A stretch of DNA of 64,000 bases from Gonatopus flavifemur (lineage: Eukaryota > Arthropoda > Insecta > Hymenoptera > Dryinidae), in contig JAFFJZ010000025.1 in the NCBI GenBank assembly GCA_018340375.1, positions 77,501 to 141,500 of the forward strand, written 5' to 3'. Position numbers and translations under genes: made by a program. Numbering within the stretch: the first letter of the stretch is position 1; every line of letters starts with the position of its first letter. Positions 10,915 to 22,185 of the stretch are shown here, piece after piece. The notes under the pieces were generated by a model that saw only the letters and a list, made by a program, of their open reading frames with translations, did no database searches and was not told the DNA's origin.

Positions 10915-13784
10915 GTACACTTCCACTCTATTTGCGAACCAATAAGTTTAGGAACGGTTATGAATGCTGTGCACAAAACGTCTTCCTATCACTTGGGAAC
11001 ATTTTAGGTTCCTATCTGCTTCCGTTCACTTATGGAAGATCGGAAATAGAATTTTGGAAAGTGCTTACGCATACTGTTAATTGATTCACTTCCGCGACTT
11101 TACGCTGAGACCTAAAGAGAATACTTCGGTTTATTCATGCTTTGTTTCCGCCCCGATGAACTTGGGAGGAGTTATGAATAATGTTACCATGATGTTTTCT
11201 TATTACTTGGGGACATTTCAGGTTCTCATATGCTCCCGTTCACTTATGGAAAATCGGAAATGAAATTTTGAAAAGTGTTTGCGCATACTGTGAACTAATT
11301 CACTTCCATGACTTTACGCTGAGACCTAAAGAGAATACTTCGGTTCATTCATGCTCTGTTCCCTCAGCAATAAACTTGGGAGGGATTATGAATGATGTAC
11401 ACACAATGTTTTCTCATTACTTGAGAACATTTGAGGTTCCTATCTGCTTCCGTTCACTTATGGAGAATCGGGAATAAAATTTTGGAGAGTGTTTACGCAT
11501 ACTATGAACTAATTCACTTCCATGACTTTACGCTGAGACCTAAAGAGAATACTTCGGTTTATTTATGCTCTGTTTCCTCAGCAATAAACTTGGGAGGAGT
11601 TATGAATAATGTACACATAATGTTTTCTTATCACTTGGGAACATTTTGGGTTCTAATCTGCTTCCGTTCACTTATGGAAAATCGGAAATTAAATTCTGTA
11701 TAATGTTTACGCATACTGTGAACGAATCTACTTCCGTGGCTTTGGGCTGAAACCTAAAGAGAATACTTCGGTCCATTTATGCTTTGTTTCCTCAGCAATG
11801 AACTCGGGAGGAGTTATGAAAAATATTCACATAATGTTTCCGTATCACTTGGGAACATTTTAGGTTCCAATCCACTCCCGTTCATTTATGAAGAATCGGA
11901 AATTAAATTTTGTATAATGTTAACGAATACTGTGAATTAATCTACTCCCGCGACTTTACGCCGAGACCTAAAGAGAATACTTCGGTTCGTTTATGCTTTG
12001 TTTCCGCCCCGATGAACTTGGGAGGAGTTATGAATAATGTTACCATGATGTTTTCTTATTACTTGGGATCATTTTAGGTCCTCATATGCTCCCGTTCACT
12101 CATGGAAAATCGGAAATGAAATTTTGAAAAGTGTTTGCGCATACTGTGAACTAATTCACTCCCATGACTTTACGCTGAGACCTAAAGAGAATACTTGGGT
12201 TTATTTATGCTTCGTTTCCGCACCGATGACTTTGGGAGGAGCTATGAATAATGTACACATAATGTTTCCTTATTACTTGAGAACATTTTAGGTTCCTATC
12301 TGCTTCCGTCCACTCATGGAGAATCGGAAACAAAATTTTGGAGAGTATTTACGCATACTATGAACTAATTCACTTCCATGACTTCACGCTGAGACCTGAA
12401 GAGAATATTTCGGTTCATTTATGCTCTGTTTCCTCATCAATGAACTTGGGAGGAGTTATGAATAATGTTACCATAATGTTTTCTTATTACTTGGGAACAT
12501 TTTGGGTTCCATTCTACTTCCGTTCACTCATGAAAAATCGGAAATGAAATTTTGAAAAGCGTTTGCGCATACTGTGAATTAATTCACTTCCATGACTTTA
12601 CGCTGAGACCTAAAGAGAATACTTCGGTTTATTCATGCTGTGTTTCCTCAGCAATGAACTTGGGAGGAGTTATGAAAAATATGCACTCAATGTTTTCTTA
12701 TTACTTGGGAACATTTTAGGTTCTAATATGCTTCCGTTCATTTGTGGAAAATCCGGAATTAAATTTTGTATAATGTTTACGCATACTGTGAACGAATCTA
12801 CTTCTGTGACTTTAGGCTGAAACCTGAAGGGAATACTTCGGTCCATTCATGCTCTGTTTCCTCAGCAATGAACTCGGGAGGAGTTATGAAAAATCTGCGC
12901 ATAATGTTTCCGTATCACTTGGGAACATTTCAGGATCCAATCCACTGCCGTTCATTTATAAAAAATCGGAAATTAAGCTTTGTATAATGTTGACGCATAC
13001 TGTGAACTAATGTACTCCCGCGACTTTACGCCGAGACCTAAAGAGAATACTTCGGTTCATTTATGCTCTGTTTCCTCAGCAGTAAACTTGGGAGGAGTTA
13101 TGAATAATGTACACCTAATGTTTTCTCATTACTTGAGAACATTTTAGGTTCCTATCTGCTTCCGTTCACTTATGGAGAATCGAGAATAAGATTTTGGAGA
13201 GTGTTTACGCATACTATGAACTAATTCACTTCCATGACTTTACGCTGAGACCTAAAGAGAATACTTCGGTTTATTTATGCTCTGTTTCCTCAGCAATAAA
13301 CTTGGGAGGAGTTATGAATAATGTACACATAATGTTTTCTTATCACTTGGGAACATTTTGGGTTCCAATCCACTTCCGTTCAATTATGAAAAATCGGAAA
13401 TTAAATTTTGAAAAGTGTTTGCGCATACTGTGGACCAATTCACTTCCGTGACTCTACGTTGATACTTCAAGAGAATATTTCGGTTCATTTATGCTGTGTT
13501 TCCTCAGCAATGAACTTGGGAGGAGTTATGAATAATGTACACATAATGTTGTCTTATCACTTGGGAACATCTTAGGTCCTCATCTACTTCGGTTCACTTA
13601 TGAAAAATCGAAGATGAAATTTCAAATGTGTTTGCGCATACTGTGAACTAATCCACTCCCGCGAGTTCACGTTGAGACCTGAAGAGAATACTTCGGTTTA
13701 TTCATCCTTCGTTTCCACACCGATGAACTTGGGAGGAGTTATGAATAATATACACATAATGTTCCCTTATCACCCAGGGATCAT
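10915..13784. repeat. 214-bp tandem satellite, about 13 units
   Basis: The anchor TACGCTGAGACC (or a one- or two-base variant) occurs at 11101, 11315, 11529, 11743, 11957, 12171, 12385, 12599, 12813, 13027, 13241, 13455 and ~13669: every step is 214 bp within a base. A diverged half-unit precedes it from ~10915. Other conserved blocks are CTTGGGAGGAGTTATGAA, TCACTTGGGAACATTTTAGG and CTTCCGTTCACTTATGGA. Because 214 is not a multiple of three, the recurring ~69-codon frames are by-products. Confidence 0.97.
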
Positions 13785-14035
13785 TCATAAAATACGTTCG
13801 CTCCTGGATGTCTTTCTTTGTCAGACCTTACTAATTCCACGTTGATGTGACAAAGATATAAACAGCGAAAAGTGACCATATTTCATGGATGGTCCCTTGG
13901 GAATATGTCAGGTTCCAATCTACTCCCGTGCACTTATGAAAAATCAGAAATAAAACTATGAAAAGCGTCCACGCTTACTGTGACCTGATTCACTTTTGTG
14001 ACTTGACGCTGTGACCTAAACACAATACATCTTTG
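13785..14035. repeat. Last satellite unit with ~105-bp insertion
   Basis: The unit begun at ~13669 is interrupted after GTTCCCTTATCACCCAGGGATC by unrelated sequence (about 13785-13889), then resumes with CTTGGGAATATGTCAGGTTCC and ends after TTGACGCTGTGACC near 14020. No clear inverted ends in the insertion. Confidence 0.7.
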
Positions 14036-14935
14036 CGACGTCTTTGTTTTATTGGGTCGTAATACCATTTCCGTTTTTTCCATTATCCATGCACAGGAAG
14101 AATGTGACAACGCATCATAAAATTGAAACAAACCAAGAACGATTATTCAGTCAAAACATTTAAAGTTCATTTGATCATAGAATCGCTCCATGTGTAGATG
14201 ATTATTTCCCTTGCTCCCACACTTTTACAGTAACAACCTCGATGATTGATTTATGAAAGAGAAGTATAACACAACAAACCCGTATATTATAAATTCATTA
14301 AAGTAAATATTTTTAATACAACCAATTCCTTTGAAAGACATATGAGGCATAATATAAGACAAAGTCGACATACAGTTCTGATATATACATATAAAATGAA
14401 ATGTGAATTTTTTTCTGGCCTCAATTTTGAATTTGGACAAACTCACGATCAATCTGGATATTTGACATAGAACAGAACAGTGCGGAGAGTACAAAAACAT
14501 TTCAACTTTTGTGATTCTTCATTCTTATTCCTCTCTCTCCAATGCATTTATACTTTTGCCCCTAGGATATTCGAGAAGTATATTGAAAAGCCCCGATTCC
14601 AACATTCCTATCACAGTACGTAAATTTTAACATCGTGCGAACAGATAGATTGTTTGTAACGTCACCGCGCTTTCAACAGTCTATATGCAATCAAAGGGAA
14701 AATGTGGAATCGTGCGTGGCTATATTAATTACATTGCACGGATTAGTGTAATTATAATTGATGAAGGTAATGTTTGTTTACTTTTCACATCGTTTCAAGT
14801 AGGAAAAATCTTATTATGAAAACATCTCCCGTAGGATATTTTTTTTCCCCATGAAAGAGAGATAAGATTGGCAGCGCAATATTCCAAGACGTCTCTGGCG
14901 GAGATAATCTCTCAATTTCCCATGAAGGTCGTTCT
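14036..14935. other. Non-coding, nothing recognised
   Basis: Between the satellite and the hairpin/mariner. No coding, repeat or RNA signal that I can support. Confidence 0.35.
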
Positions 14936-15036
14936 TCTTCATAATTTGTCACAAAAATTCCAATTCCTACAGACATCATGAGATTTTGTCATAATGTCTC
15001 TAGGAATTGGGACTTTTATGACAAATTATGACGAAA
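14936..15036. repeat. Hairpin-forming inverted repeat
   Basis: CATAATTTGTCACAAAAATT and CCAATTCCTA on the left are mirrored by TAGGAATTGG and ACTTTTATGACAAATTATG on the right, with a short CATGAGATTTTGTCAT centre. A further direct copy of TTTCATGACAAATTATG follows. A small palindromic MITE is likely; the mariner landed 30 bp away. Confidence 0.65.
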
Positions 15037-15065
15037 AATGACTTTCATGACAAATTATGAAAAAT

Positions 15066-16361
15066 TACGAGGGTGGATTGATAAGTTTCCGGCCTGACCA
15101 AGAGATGGCGCCACTAGGTCTACCTTGAGGTGGCGTTCTATAGTACCATCCTTAGATAGCTTGTAGCTATAGTTTCAGTCCGATCGCCATGTTAGTTTAG
15201 TTTTAAGAGCACACTGACCAAGACGCCTCTGTGTTTTTCGTAAAAATGGAAAAGCTGGAAAATCGTGCTGTCATCAAATACTTTTATTTGAAGGGGTTAA
15301 CGCCGAAGGAAATTAAAGAGGAGATGGACTCAACACTGGGGACATCCTCCCCATCATATTCAACCGTTAAGCAGTGGGTTTCCGAGTTTCGAAAGGGTCG
15401 TGTGAGCATCTCTGATGAGCCTCGCTCAGGACGCCCCATTGAGGTCACAACTCCAGATATGATCGAAAAAATCCATCAAATAGTGCTGAAAGATCGCAGA
15501 TTAAAAGTTCGTGAGATAGCTGAGACCTGTAAGATGTCATATGAACGTGTACAAAATATTTTGCACCAACATTTGTATATGGAAAAGCTCTGTGCAAGAT
15601 GGGTGCCGCGTTTGCTAACAGTCGACCAGAAATTGATTCGAAAGAACATTTCTACCGCCAATTTGGCGTTGTATAAGCGTAATCCAAGCGAATTTTTGCG
15701 TCGATTCGTAACCGTTGACGAAACTTGGGTCCACCACTACACTCCTGAAACCAAAGAACAGTCTAAACAGTGGATTGGACCAGGGGAACCAACTCCAAAG
15801 AAGGCAAAAACAATTTTTTCGGCGAACAAGGTTATGGCTACTGTTTTTTGGGATGCAAGAGGTATTATATACATTGATTACCTTGAAAAGGGTAAAGCTA
15901 TCACTGGTCAATACTACGCAGACTTATTGCAACGTTTGAGCCACGAAGTGAAAATTAAACGACCTCATTTGGCGAAGAAAAAAATCTTGTTCCATCACGA
16001 TAACGCACCAGCGCACACGTCAATCGTTGCGATGGCTAAAATCAACGATCTGAAGTTTGAATTAATGCCGCACCCTCCCTACTCTCCAGACCTAGCCCCG
16101 AGTGACTATTATCTGTTTCCTAACCTCAAAAAATGGCTTGGCGGTAAGAGATTTGCGGACAATGAAGAAGTAATCGAAGCTGTAAATGGGTATTTTGAGG
16201 AGCTTGACGAATCAGTCTATAGAGATGGCATTACTAGACTAGAACACCGCTATGAGAAATGTATCAGCCTTGGAGGAGATTATGTTGAGAAATAAAAAAA
16301 AAAATTCTTAAAAACGTTGTTTTTCTTGGTCAGGCCGAAAACTTATCAATCCACCCTCGTA
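15066..16361 (+). mobile_element. Complete irritans-type mariner with TA duplication
   Basis: The element proper is 15068-16359 (1,292 bp), with TA on each side (15066-15067, 16360-16361). The TIRs start CGAGGGTGGATTGATAAGTT and continue with CGGCCTGACCAAGA; over the first ~36 bases there is one mismatch. Length, TA target and one intact ORF are textbook for mariner. The inner half of the TIR (GATAAGT, CCGG-CTGAC) resembles the irritans group. Confidence 0.97.
15246..16295 (+). CDS. Mariner transposase, apparently intact
   Basis: A DDD transposase that cuts and pastes the mariner at TA sites. I choose the ATG at 15246 (349 residues, [13 protein letters not shown]...), since family members start there; an upstream in-frame start at 15231 would add five residues. 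N-terminal paired helix-turn-helix region at ~6-115, WVPRL linker motif at ~119-123, catalytic Asp in VDETW, in HHDNAPAH and in [10 protein letters not shown], with exactly 34 residues between the second and third (DD34D). The reading frame has no stop or frameshift from start to TAA at 16293. The similarity in motifs and spacing to the irritans subfamily is strong. Whether it is active cannot be judged from one copy. Confidence 0.95.
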   Translation: MEKLENRAVIKYFYLKGLTPKEIKEEMDSTLGTSSPSYSTVKQWVSEFRKGRVSISDEPRSGRPIEVTTPDMIEKIHQIVLKDRRLKVREIAETCKMSYERVQNILHQHLYMEKLCARWVPRLLTVDQKLIRKNISTANLALYKRNPSEFLRRFVTVDETWVHHYTPETKEQSKQWIGPGEPTPKKAKTIFSANKVMATVFWDARGIIYIDYLEKGKAITGQYYADLLQRLSHEVKIKRPHLAKKKILFHHDNAPAHTSIVAMAKINDLKFELMPHPPYSPDLAPSDYYLFPNLKKWLGGKRFADNEEVIEAVNGYFEELDESVYRDGITRLEHRYEKCISLGGDYVEK

Positions 16362-16438
16362 TGAGATCATTGTCGCTAGCATTCACGGAGACATTCTGGG
16401 CTATGTGGGTGAGCAAATTCTCAATGGCTTATCAATAA

Positions 16439-16921
16439 TTATTGCACTTCGTAAGTGTTCGGCAATCTGGATACATACGTTTCATGCCCCACATCGATTA
16501 GAATACACTTTTGCTCAATACGTCTCACGTTAATTATCATAATATTGCCAACACTCACAATTATCATTAGATGGCATTCACCTACTCTCTCGACTCCTAA
16601 GTATTGTACTTTGGCAAAACATTCAGTCTTGGTATACAAAAATTTTACAATTCGTGTGAATTTATTTTCATCCGTTAGGATGGTGGTATCGTCACTCTTT
16701 TTGGCACGCTCATATTCAATTCCATCAGAAATTGTTTTCTTATATACACACCTGTAATATATTCTAACATCGTCGTAAATGGTACTGTATTCAATGCAGT
16801 CACCATCATATTTCGCTATATCTAAAAACGTTATTTCATCGTTCGTACTTCTGCAGAATTTCTGAACCTGTGTTTTTGTGAAAAGTGGTTCACAATATTC
16901 TTGACAAATATCGGAGGTCAA
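16439..16921 (-). pseudogene. EnSpm transposase, extreme C-terminus
   Basis: 160 codons on the minus strand. The end (AKVQYLGVERVG..., then KCILIDVGHETYVSRLPNTYEVQ region) matches the C-terminal pattern of animal EnSpm-like proteins, in which a beta-rich tail ends with a -I-x-x-x-Y-x-S-x-L-P-N-x-x-E block. It follows the preceding piece after only seven bases but in a different frame, so either a frameshift or a tiny splice lies near 16922-16929; a frameshift is the simpler reading. Confidence 0.6.
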
Positions 16922-16928
16922 GTATTTT

Positions 16929-17384
16929 TTACTGCGAATAAGAAATTGTTCCTTCGAATGAATCCAGTGGATATTTGTTGATATAATCCTTTTGTGAATG
17001 AACCATTTGTTTCAGAATATGATTTCCATTTTCGAATGAAAATGTAGATGTAGCCAACAAAAGCCCAGACCACCTCACAGATCTTACTGAATGAAATAAA
17101 GGATGCACATTAAATGTAACAAATCTATCTCCATAAATAATTTGAAATCTACCTACAAATGTCAACATATTCCTTCCGCATCCTTGCAGTTGTGTTTTAC
17201 TGATGTTAGTTTGTATAAGTGTGAATATGGTCGACGATAATATCAGAATGTGAGGTACTATGTTTACTTCAAAGATATCAAGTAAACAGGGAATACAGTG
17301 AAACAGTATCCACGACCTCCATTCTGAAGCTCTCCATTTGAATCTTGGATTTGTCAAACTTCGTGGTAAACGATGGATTTCATG
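16929..17384 (-). pseudogene. EnSpm transposase, part after the Transib insertion
   Basis: Directly left of the Transib the minus strand reads HEIHRLPRSL, then FKWRASEWRSWILFHCIPC and YGDRFVTFNVHPLFH. This is the conserved region following the catalytic domain in EnSpm/CACTA transposases (the DUF4218-like part: W-K-A-S-E-W-R-x-W, then Y-G-x-x-x-x-T-F-N-V-H-x-L-x-H). The frame is the same as that of the piece at 22224-23750 once the Transib and one AGGTG copy are removed. It ends at a stop at 16929. Confidence 0.82.
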
Positions 17385-17389
17385 AGGTG
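17385..17389. repeat. Transib target-site duplication, left
   Basis: AGGTG, identical to 22224-22228. Removing one copy with the element restores the EnSpm reading frame. Confidence 0.97.
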
Positions 17390-17427
17390 CACAGTGGGCC
17401 AGGTAGCTGGAAAAGTGGCCAAAATTA
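17390..17427 (+). repeat. Transib left TIR, RSS-like
   Basis: Starts CACAGTG GGCCAG; a second conserved block, GTGGCCAAAA, starts at TIR position 26. The bases between (14-25) differ from the right TIR, so conservation is bipartite. Confidence 0.93.
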
Positions 17428-17459
17428 AAAATGTCGTCGGGATTGTTCTAAACCTGGCA

Positions 17460-17819
17460 TATAAGAGTTTTTGAGGTCGCTGATTCCGAATCTACAGTCA
17501 GATTGGGAAAATTCAACATGGCGAATCCAATATGGCGGGCTCAAATGTTGAAATTCTCCGAATTCCTTGAAAATTCTTTTCCAGGGGTTTCCAGGGTCGC
17601 TGATCACGGATCTGTTGCCAGATTTCGGGAATTCAACATGACGGATTTGATATGGCGAGTTTAAATGCTCAAATTCACCGAATTTCCTGAAAATTTTTTC
17701 CTGAGGGGTTTTCAAGGTCACTGATTTCAAATCTGTATTCAGATTTGGAAAATTCCATATAGCGGTTCCAACACGACGGATTTTCATTTTCAAATCCATT
17801 GAATTCCCTTTGGCTCTTC
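17460..17819. repeat. Transib subterminal ~120-bp repeats
   Basis: A GGTCGCTGATT...TCAGATT-GG-AAATTC-ACATGGCG unit recurs at about 17465, 17584 and 17704, and a fourth resumes after the MITE at 18052. An inverted relative lies near the other end (about 21530-21620: CGCCATATTGGATCCGCC ... AATCTGA). Such subterminal repeats may bind transposase. Confidence 0.8.
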
Positions 17820-18044
17820 CACAGTAAAAAATTTTTCGTCATTGTGTAAAGTGTTAAAATTTGTGTGTTGAATATTTAACATTCTAGAGTGTTGATTCAA
17901 CACAATCGTTGTGTTGACACAAACGATTGTGTTGAATCCATTTGTGTTAACACAATGATTGTGTTGAATCAACACTCGCAAATGTGGAATATTTGACACA
18001 CAAATTTTAACACTTTACACAATGACGAAAAATTTTTTACTGTG
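17820..18044. repeat. 225-bp palindromic MITE, CACAGTA ends, copy 1
   Basis: Arms begin CACAGTAAAAAATTTTTCGT and continue with CATTGTGTAAAGTG; they are almost perfect inverted copies for about 60 bases, with a TTGTGTTGA-rich centre. TC stands on both sides (17818-17819, 18045-18046), a 2-bp target duplication. A second copy is at 25905-26111. Confidence 0.92.
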
Positions 18045-18499
18045 TCACTAAGAGGTTTTTGGGATCGCTGGTTTCGAATTCGATGTCAAAATTCCTCATT
18101 TAAAATGGTGAGACCTACATGATTTCCGAAGATTTGAAATAAAATCCTGTGTTTGGTGGTGGCCAAGGTTGTTAATTCTACACATTAGGTACAAAATTTG
18201 AAATTCAAGATGATGGAATCGATATGATATCCAAAATTATTGAAATTCATGAAGTGTGCGAGAACAATGTTATTTAGAGTTTTTTAGGCTGCTAATTACG
18301 AATTATTAATGAATTTTTTGTCGAAAGTTGTCTTTTTCTTACAGAAAAACTTCTATAAGATACCTTCCAAATACACACACTTCACTTTTTTGAAGCAACG
18401 ACAATTCAGTTATACAACTTGATTCACGGCTAAGATTCGCTGCAGTTATGCACCCTGGATGTGCCACAAGGAGGCTCCTAGTCCGAATTTACATCCCGT

Positions 18500-18610
18500 A
18501 TTTTTTTTATTTACTTTTTTTTGTATTTTTTCTATCACTTATTTTTTGTATTTTTTTTTGTCTTTTTTTCATTTTTGTCTTTTTTTTTGTTTTTTTTGTG
18601 GTTTTGTTAA
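18500..18610. repeat. T-rich low-complexity tract
   Basis: A run dominated by T with scattered A, C and G, just 3' of the Transib transposase gene (on its coding strand it is an A-rich tract downstream of the stop). Plus-strand frames through it are Phe-rich artefacts. Confidence 0.8.
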
Positions 18611-18641
18611 CATTTCTCAATCATTTATAATTAATATTTAT

Positions 18642-20825
18642 TCAATCATTATCACTGATTCCTTCATCAGATAATTCTACCCCATCTAACAATTCATTGA
18701 AAGAATTAAATTCAGTCTGTTCCACATCTCCTGTTTTGCACTCATCATTATCATCATCATCACTATCTCTGTCATCTATCGAAAGTAGCTGTCTGACTTC
18801 CACTGGTAATGGCAATCGTTTTCTTCTGCGAATTCGAGATATGATACTCATGTTGGATACAATTGGATCAGAGGAATCCATTATGCGATAAAACAAATCT
18901 TCCAAATTCGCTTCCCTGCTACAATGTCTACTATGGTTGAGTCTAAAACTTTTATAGTCTTTATTACGAGATTCAGATGCCTCTTCTCCAAACATACCTA
19001 CTGGTAGAACACAGTATTTCATTATGTCTCCAGCATGAACTAATATCTTATGAACTGTGGATGGCATAGGGTACCATGGATAAAGGGAAATATATAATTT
19101 CGCTGTATCCATACAGAACTCTTGGAATTTTTTTACGTTGACAGGGAGTTGGCAAGAAAGAGAAATGAGAATAATTTTAAAGTTATGCACCAACTGATAA
19201 TCAATGTTCAAGCAGTTAGCGGAAACATCTGCATTTTGGAATGCTCTACGCGCCGTGTTTCCATCGTTAGTACTACCACTACCACCTGATTTTGGTTTAT
19301 CGACTATTAGACCTAATTTATCATGTAAGGATTTTTGTATTTGAGCTTTTTGTTCTGCAAACAGTTTTTTCTGCTCATAAGTTCTGACCTGCCACTTTTT
19401 AATATTCATTCGATAGGCTATGTGCAAACAACATTCGAACAATCTAATCCATGCATGTAACGGACTAACACCATACTGAAGTGAGTTCTGATCAGGAAGA
19501 AAAGTGTTTGTTTGCCCAAGAATATTCTCTATAATATTAAATTGTTTTGGAGTAGATTTGCAAATAGGGCAGCTCTGTGAGGATTTGGTGTTTGTTAAGA
19601 TTTGCAATACCTTTCCATCAATCAAAGTTAAATGCATAGAAAAATGGATTCTTATTTCATGGCCACTGCTCATCACGATACTCAAGGTATTCAATTGATC
19701 AATCTGATTTTGAATTTCCAATTTTTGGGACAGAATCACTTCCGCTGATTCTTTGATAAATTCTAATTTAATGGGACGACAAAATCTTGGAGATTGTGAA
19801 GCATTATTGTACCAAATTACCTCTCCATTTTGGCATGTTAATTGTAAAGGAATCAGTGTGGTTGCAAAAATATTTTCATCATTTGAGCCGACATTATCTG
19901 AACCAATATTAAAACGTTGCTCATACCTTGAATGACCACTGCTACCATCGAATCCCCAAGAACATGTTAAAACAAATTCTGATTCTGTTAATGCATATGT
20001 ATCCATCACTCTCAGTAAAACTTCTTCTTGCATTTCGACTATTCGTTTACTTGTATGGTTCAATAGTGATTGAACGGAAACCTGTGCTATATGTTCATTT
20101 ATCAGAATGTCATCTTTTGGTGGTCTCAAAATATTTTCAGTTTCTCTTAAGTTATTGTAAGCTGGCCATATGTCAGCTCCGCAATTCTTAGATTCTTGAC
20201 GTATTGCATTGTATGTCTCCTTTGATAAAGATTGATTTAATAGAAAAACTAGAGCTTCTAAAGGAGTTTTCTTTATAATTGAAGACGGTGCCATATTCAT
20301 TAATTTCATCACCTTAGAAGCACGAGAGGGACTTTTTGTTATTTCATTTAGTATTACCTTCACATCATTTTGTCCAGATACATTAGCTGCATGACGTGCA
20401 GCCGATAGAAGTCTTCGTAGATCATTAGCATTGGCAGCACTGATAGCTGAAACATATCGTCTTTTTGATCTATCAGACTTCTCCGTGTAATCAAGAGATT
20501 TTCTACCAGGACCTGCTACTGAAGATCTGAATATAAAATCAGGTAAAACAAATTCAGAATCAAGCCATTTTTTATTTTTCAAAAGAAATCTATCAGTCAT
20601 TCTATTTGCAGCCTCAAATTTTATATCCCGTTTTCTTTTGATAGTTGATAATGCAAGCTTAAGACAATCTATATTTTTTTTATCAAAATCACTTACGTTT
20701 TTATTGAGCTTATTTAATATGTATGTAACAACTGAATCTTTTTTTGGTGAATTTGAGAGCAACTCAAGAATTTCTCTTCTGGTGAATTTCATTTTATGCA
20801 CATGAAACGAAACTTTCACATTCAC
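18642..20825 (-). CDS. Transib transposase (RAG1-core relative)
   Basis: 727 codons with no interruption. The DDE triad can be placed: Asp293 in WGFDGSSGHS, Asp403 in LTLIDGKVL, and Glu618 in EEASESRNKDYKSFR, which parallels RAG1 Glu962 in its N-E-S-G-N-K context. Between them are the NNASQSPRFCRPIKLEF block, a CPIC pair (C419, C422) and His592/His597 in VHKILVHAGD, corresponding to the split zinc site of RAG1. It ends with an acidic tail (IDDRDSDDDDNDE...). The start is uncertain: Met1 or Met12. It would bind the CACAGTG ends, nick and form hairpins, and insert into 5-bp targets. Length is close to that of known Transib transposases (~650-730). Intact frame and perfect target duplication suggest a young copy. 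Confidence 0.95.
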   Translation of the reverse strand: MNVKVSFHVHKMKFTRREILELLSNSPKKDSVVTYILNKLNKNVSDFDKKNIDCLKLALSTIKRKRDIKFEAANRMTDRFLLKNKKWLDSEFVLPDFIFRSSVAGPGRKSLDYTEKSDRSKRRYVSAISAANANDLRRLLSAARHAANVSGQNDVKVILNEITKSPSRASKVMKLMNMAPSSIIKKTPLEALVFLLNQSLSKETYNAIRQESKNCGADIWPAYNNLRETENILRPPKDDILINEHIAQVSVQSLLNHTSKRIVEMQEEVLLRVMDTYALTESEFVLTCSWGFDGSSGHSRYEQRFNIGSDNVGSNDENIFATTLIPLQLTCQNGEVIWYNNASQSPRFCRPIKLEFIKESAEVILSQKLEIQNQIDQLNTLSIVMSSGHEIRIHFSMHLTLIDGKVLQILTNTKSSQSCPICKSTPKQFNIIENILGQTNTFLPDQNSLQYGVSPLHAWIRLFECCLHIAYRMNIKKWQVRTYEQKKLFAEQKAQIQKSLHDKLGLIVDKPKSGGSGSTNDGNTARRAFQNADVSANCLNIDYQLVHNFKIILISLSCQLPVNVKKFQEFCMDTAKLYISLYPWYPMPSTVHKILVHAGDIMKYCVLPVGMFGEEASESRNKDYKSFRLNHSRHCSREANLEDLFYRIMDSSDPIVSNMSIISRIRRRKRLPLPVEVRQLLSIDDRDSDDDDNDECKTGDVEQTEFNSFNELLDGVELSDEGISDND

Positions 20826-21000
20826 CAGCTGCTATAAATTGAATCGACTCTTACAAAAATGAAAAAGACTGAATATTGATGAAATGCTCACTTTATCCTG
20901 AAAGATGAGGTTCATGTGATAAACTAAGTGCCATTAACCGAACTTCTCCGATAATCTTTGTATAGCATATAACGCATCAGAATCATAAGCGAAGAGTAAT

Positions 21001-21379
21001 GTTGTCGCGAGCCGCAAAATAAGCCGTAACGAATTCCAGGTTTTAAATTATCTGAATCCAAAGTGACCTGCTCTTTAGTCAACGAAATTGCCCCAAAATC
21101 CGAATTATCAGACCTTCAACTGAATTTGAAGGTTCAAATTGTGATGTATCTTTATTGAAAAAAGTTTTAAATCAATCTATACTCGAGCTGGACCTATGCT
21201 GTTGGATGTAGAAATCGGTTGCAAATTCAAATTACAGAACTACGAGTTTATATGAACTTCTGAATGAGACTATAGGACCATCCAACCAAGTATTCAGACA
21301 ATTTTTACGTCTCATAGTCCTATTTGAATCCAGTTGAAATCTAAAGCTCGTTACGGCTCGTTTTGTGGCTCGCGGCAAC
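21001..21379. repeat. Palindromic MITE inside the Transib
   Basis: GTTGTCGCGAGCCGCAAAA plus AGCCGTAACGA at the left is mirrored by TCGTTACGGCTCG plus TTTTGTGGCTCGCGGCAAC at the right. Middle sequence is non-coding. No clean target duplication found. Confidence 0.75.
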
Positions 21380-22185
21380 ACTAGCGAAGAACCTTCCCAA
21401 CACACACAAATACTGGCGTTTCAAAGGACCATTAAAGGGCCGCTATCAGCATCGTTGGACCATTGATGGTCCATTAAAACGGCAACAATTGGTGTTTATG
21501 GGGTTAAGAAAATTTGATGAATTTTCAAATTTTATTCCGCCATATTGGATCCGCCATCTTGAATTTGCAAAATCTGACCTCAGATTCATAATCAGCAACC
21601 CTAAAAACCTCTGTACACCAGAATCCAGACGGTTCTAATGAAATTTTCAATTTTTACCACTTGTTCAAATATTTGTCCCATTGACGTAACGAGTTTTCAT
21701 TCACATTAAATACGATTTTTCTGACTTCTGAATGAAAACGGGCAAAAAGGGGCATATCCACAGTGTTGAGAACTCTTTCACGAAAAGTTTGGTATATCAT
21801 TCTGTCCATTTGGAAGTGGAAGCTCGGGGAAGGTTCAATCCAAAGGTACAGAAGTGCAGTAAAACCTAATGAAATGAGACAAACTGAAATGATTAGACTA
21901 AAAATATAGCATGGAAAATGTTATTTCTTTACAAATATCATTAGAATTATGCAATTACAAGATAAATATGCACTGCTGCAATGTCTAGAGAAATGATATT
22001 GAGTTCGGAGCATGTATAAACTCAATGACAATGCATTCATTTTTCAACATAAATTTGAAATAAAAATGTCCTTTATGAGGGACCTAAGCTACCAAAAGTA
22101 ACAATATTTTGTGATTCAGTGTGTTAAAGTATATGGAAACAAATTATGATGTTTATATTTAATTTCAATCAATTTGAAAAAGAAT

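Noticed and set aside
11081..13451. A family of ~60-90-codon open frames resembling each other (N-N-V-x-x-M-F-S-Y...)
   Set aside because: They are the same stretch of the 214-bp satellite read repeatedly; 214 is not a multiple of three and no start, codon bias or motif supports a gene family.
17425..17799. 124-codon minus-strand frame inside the Transib flank
   Set aside because: It reads through the ~120-bp subterminal repeats and repeats its own sequence (F-x-E-F-x-H-L-x-x-P-Y-x-I-R-H-V-E-F); no homology seen.
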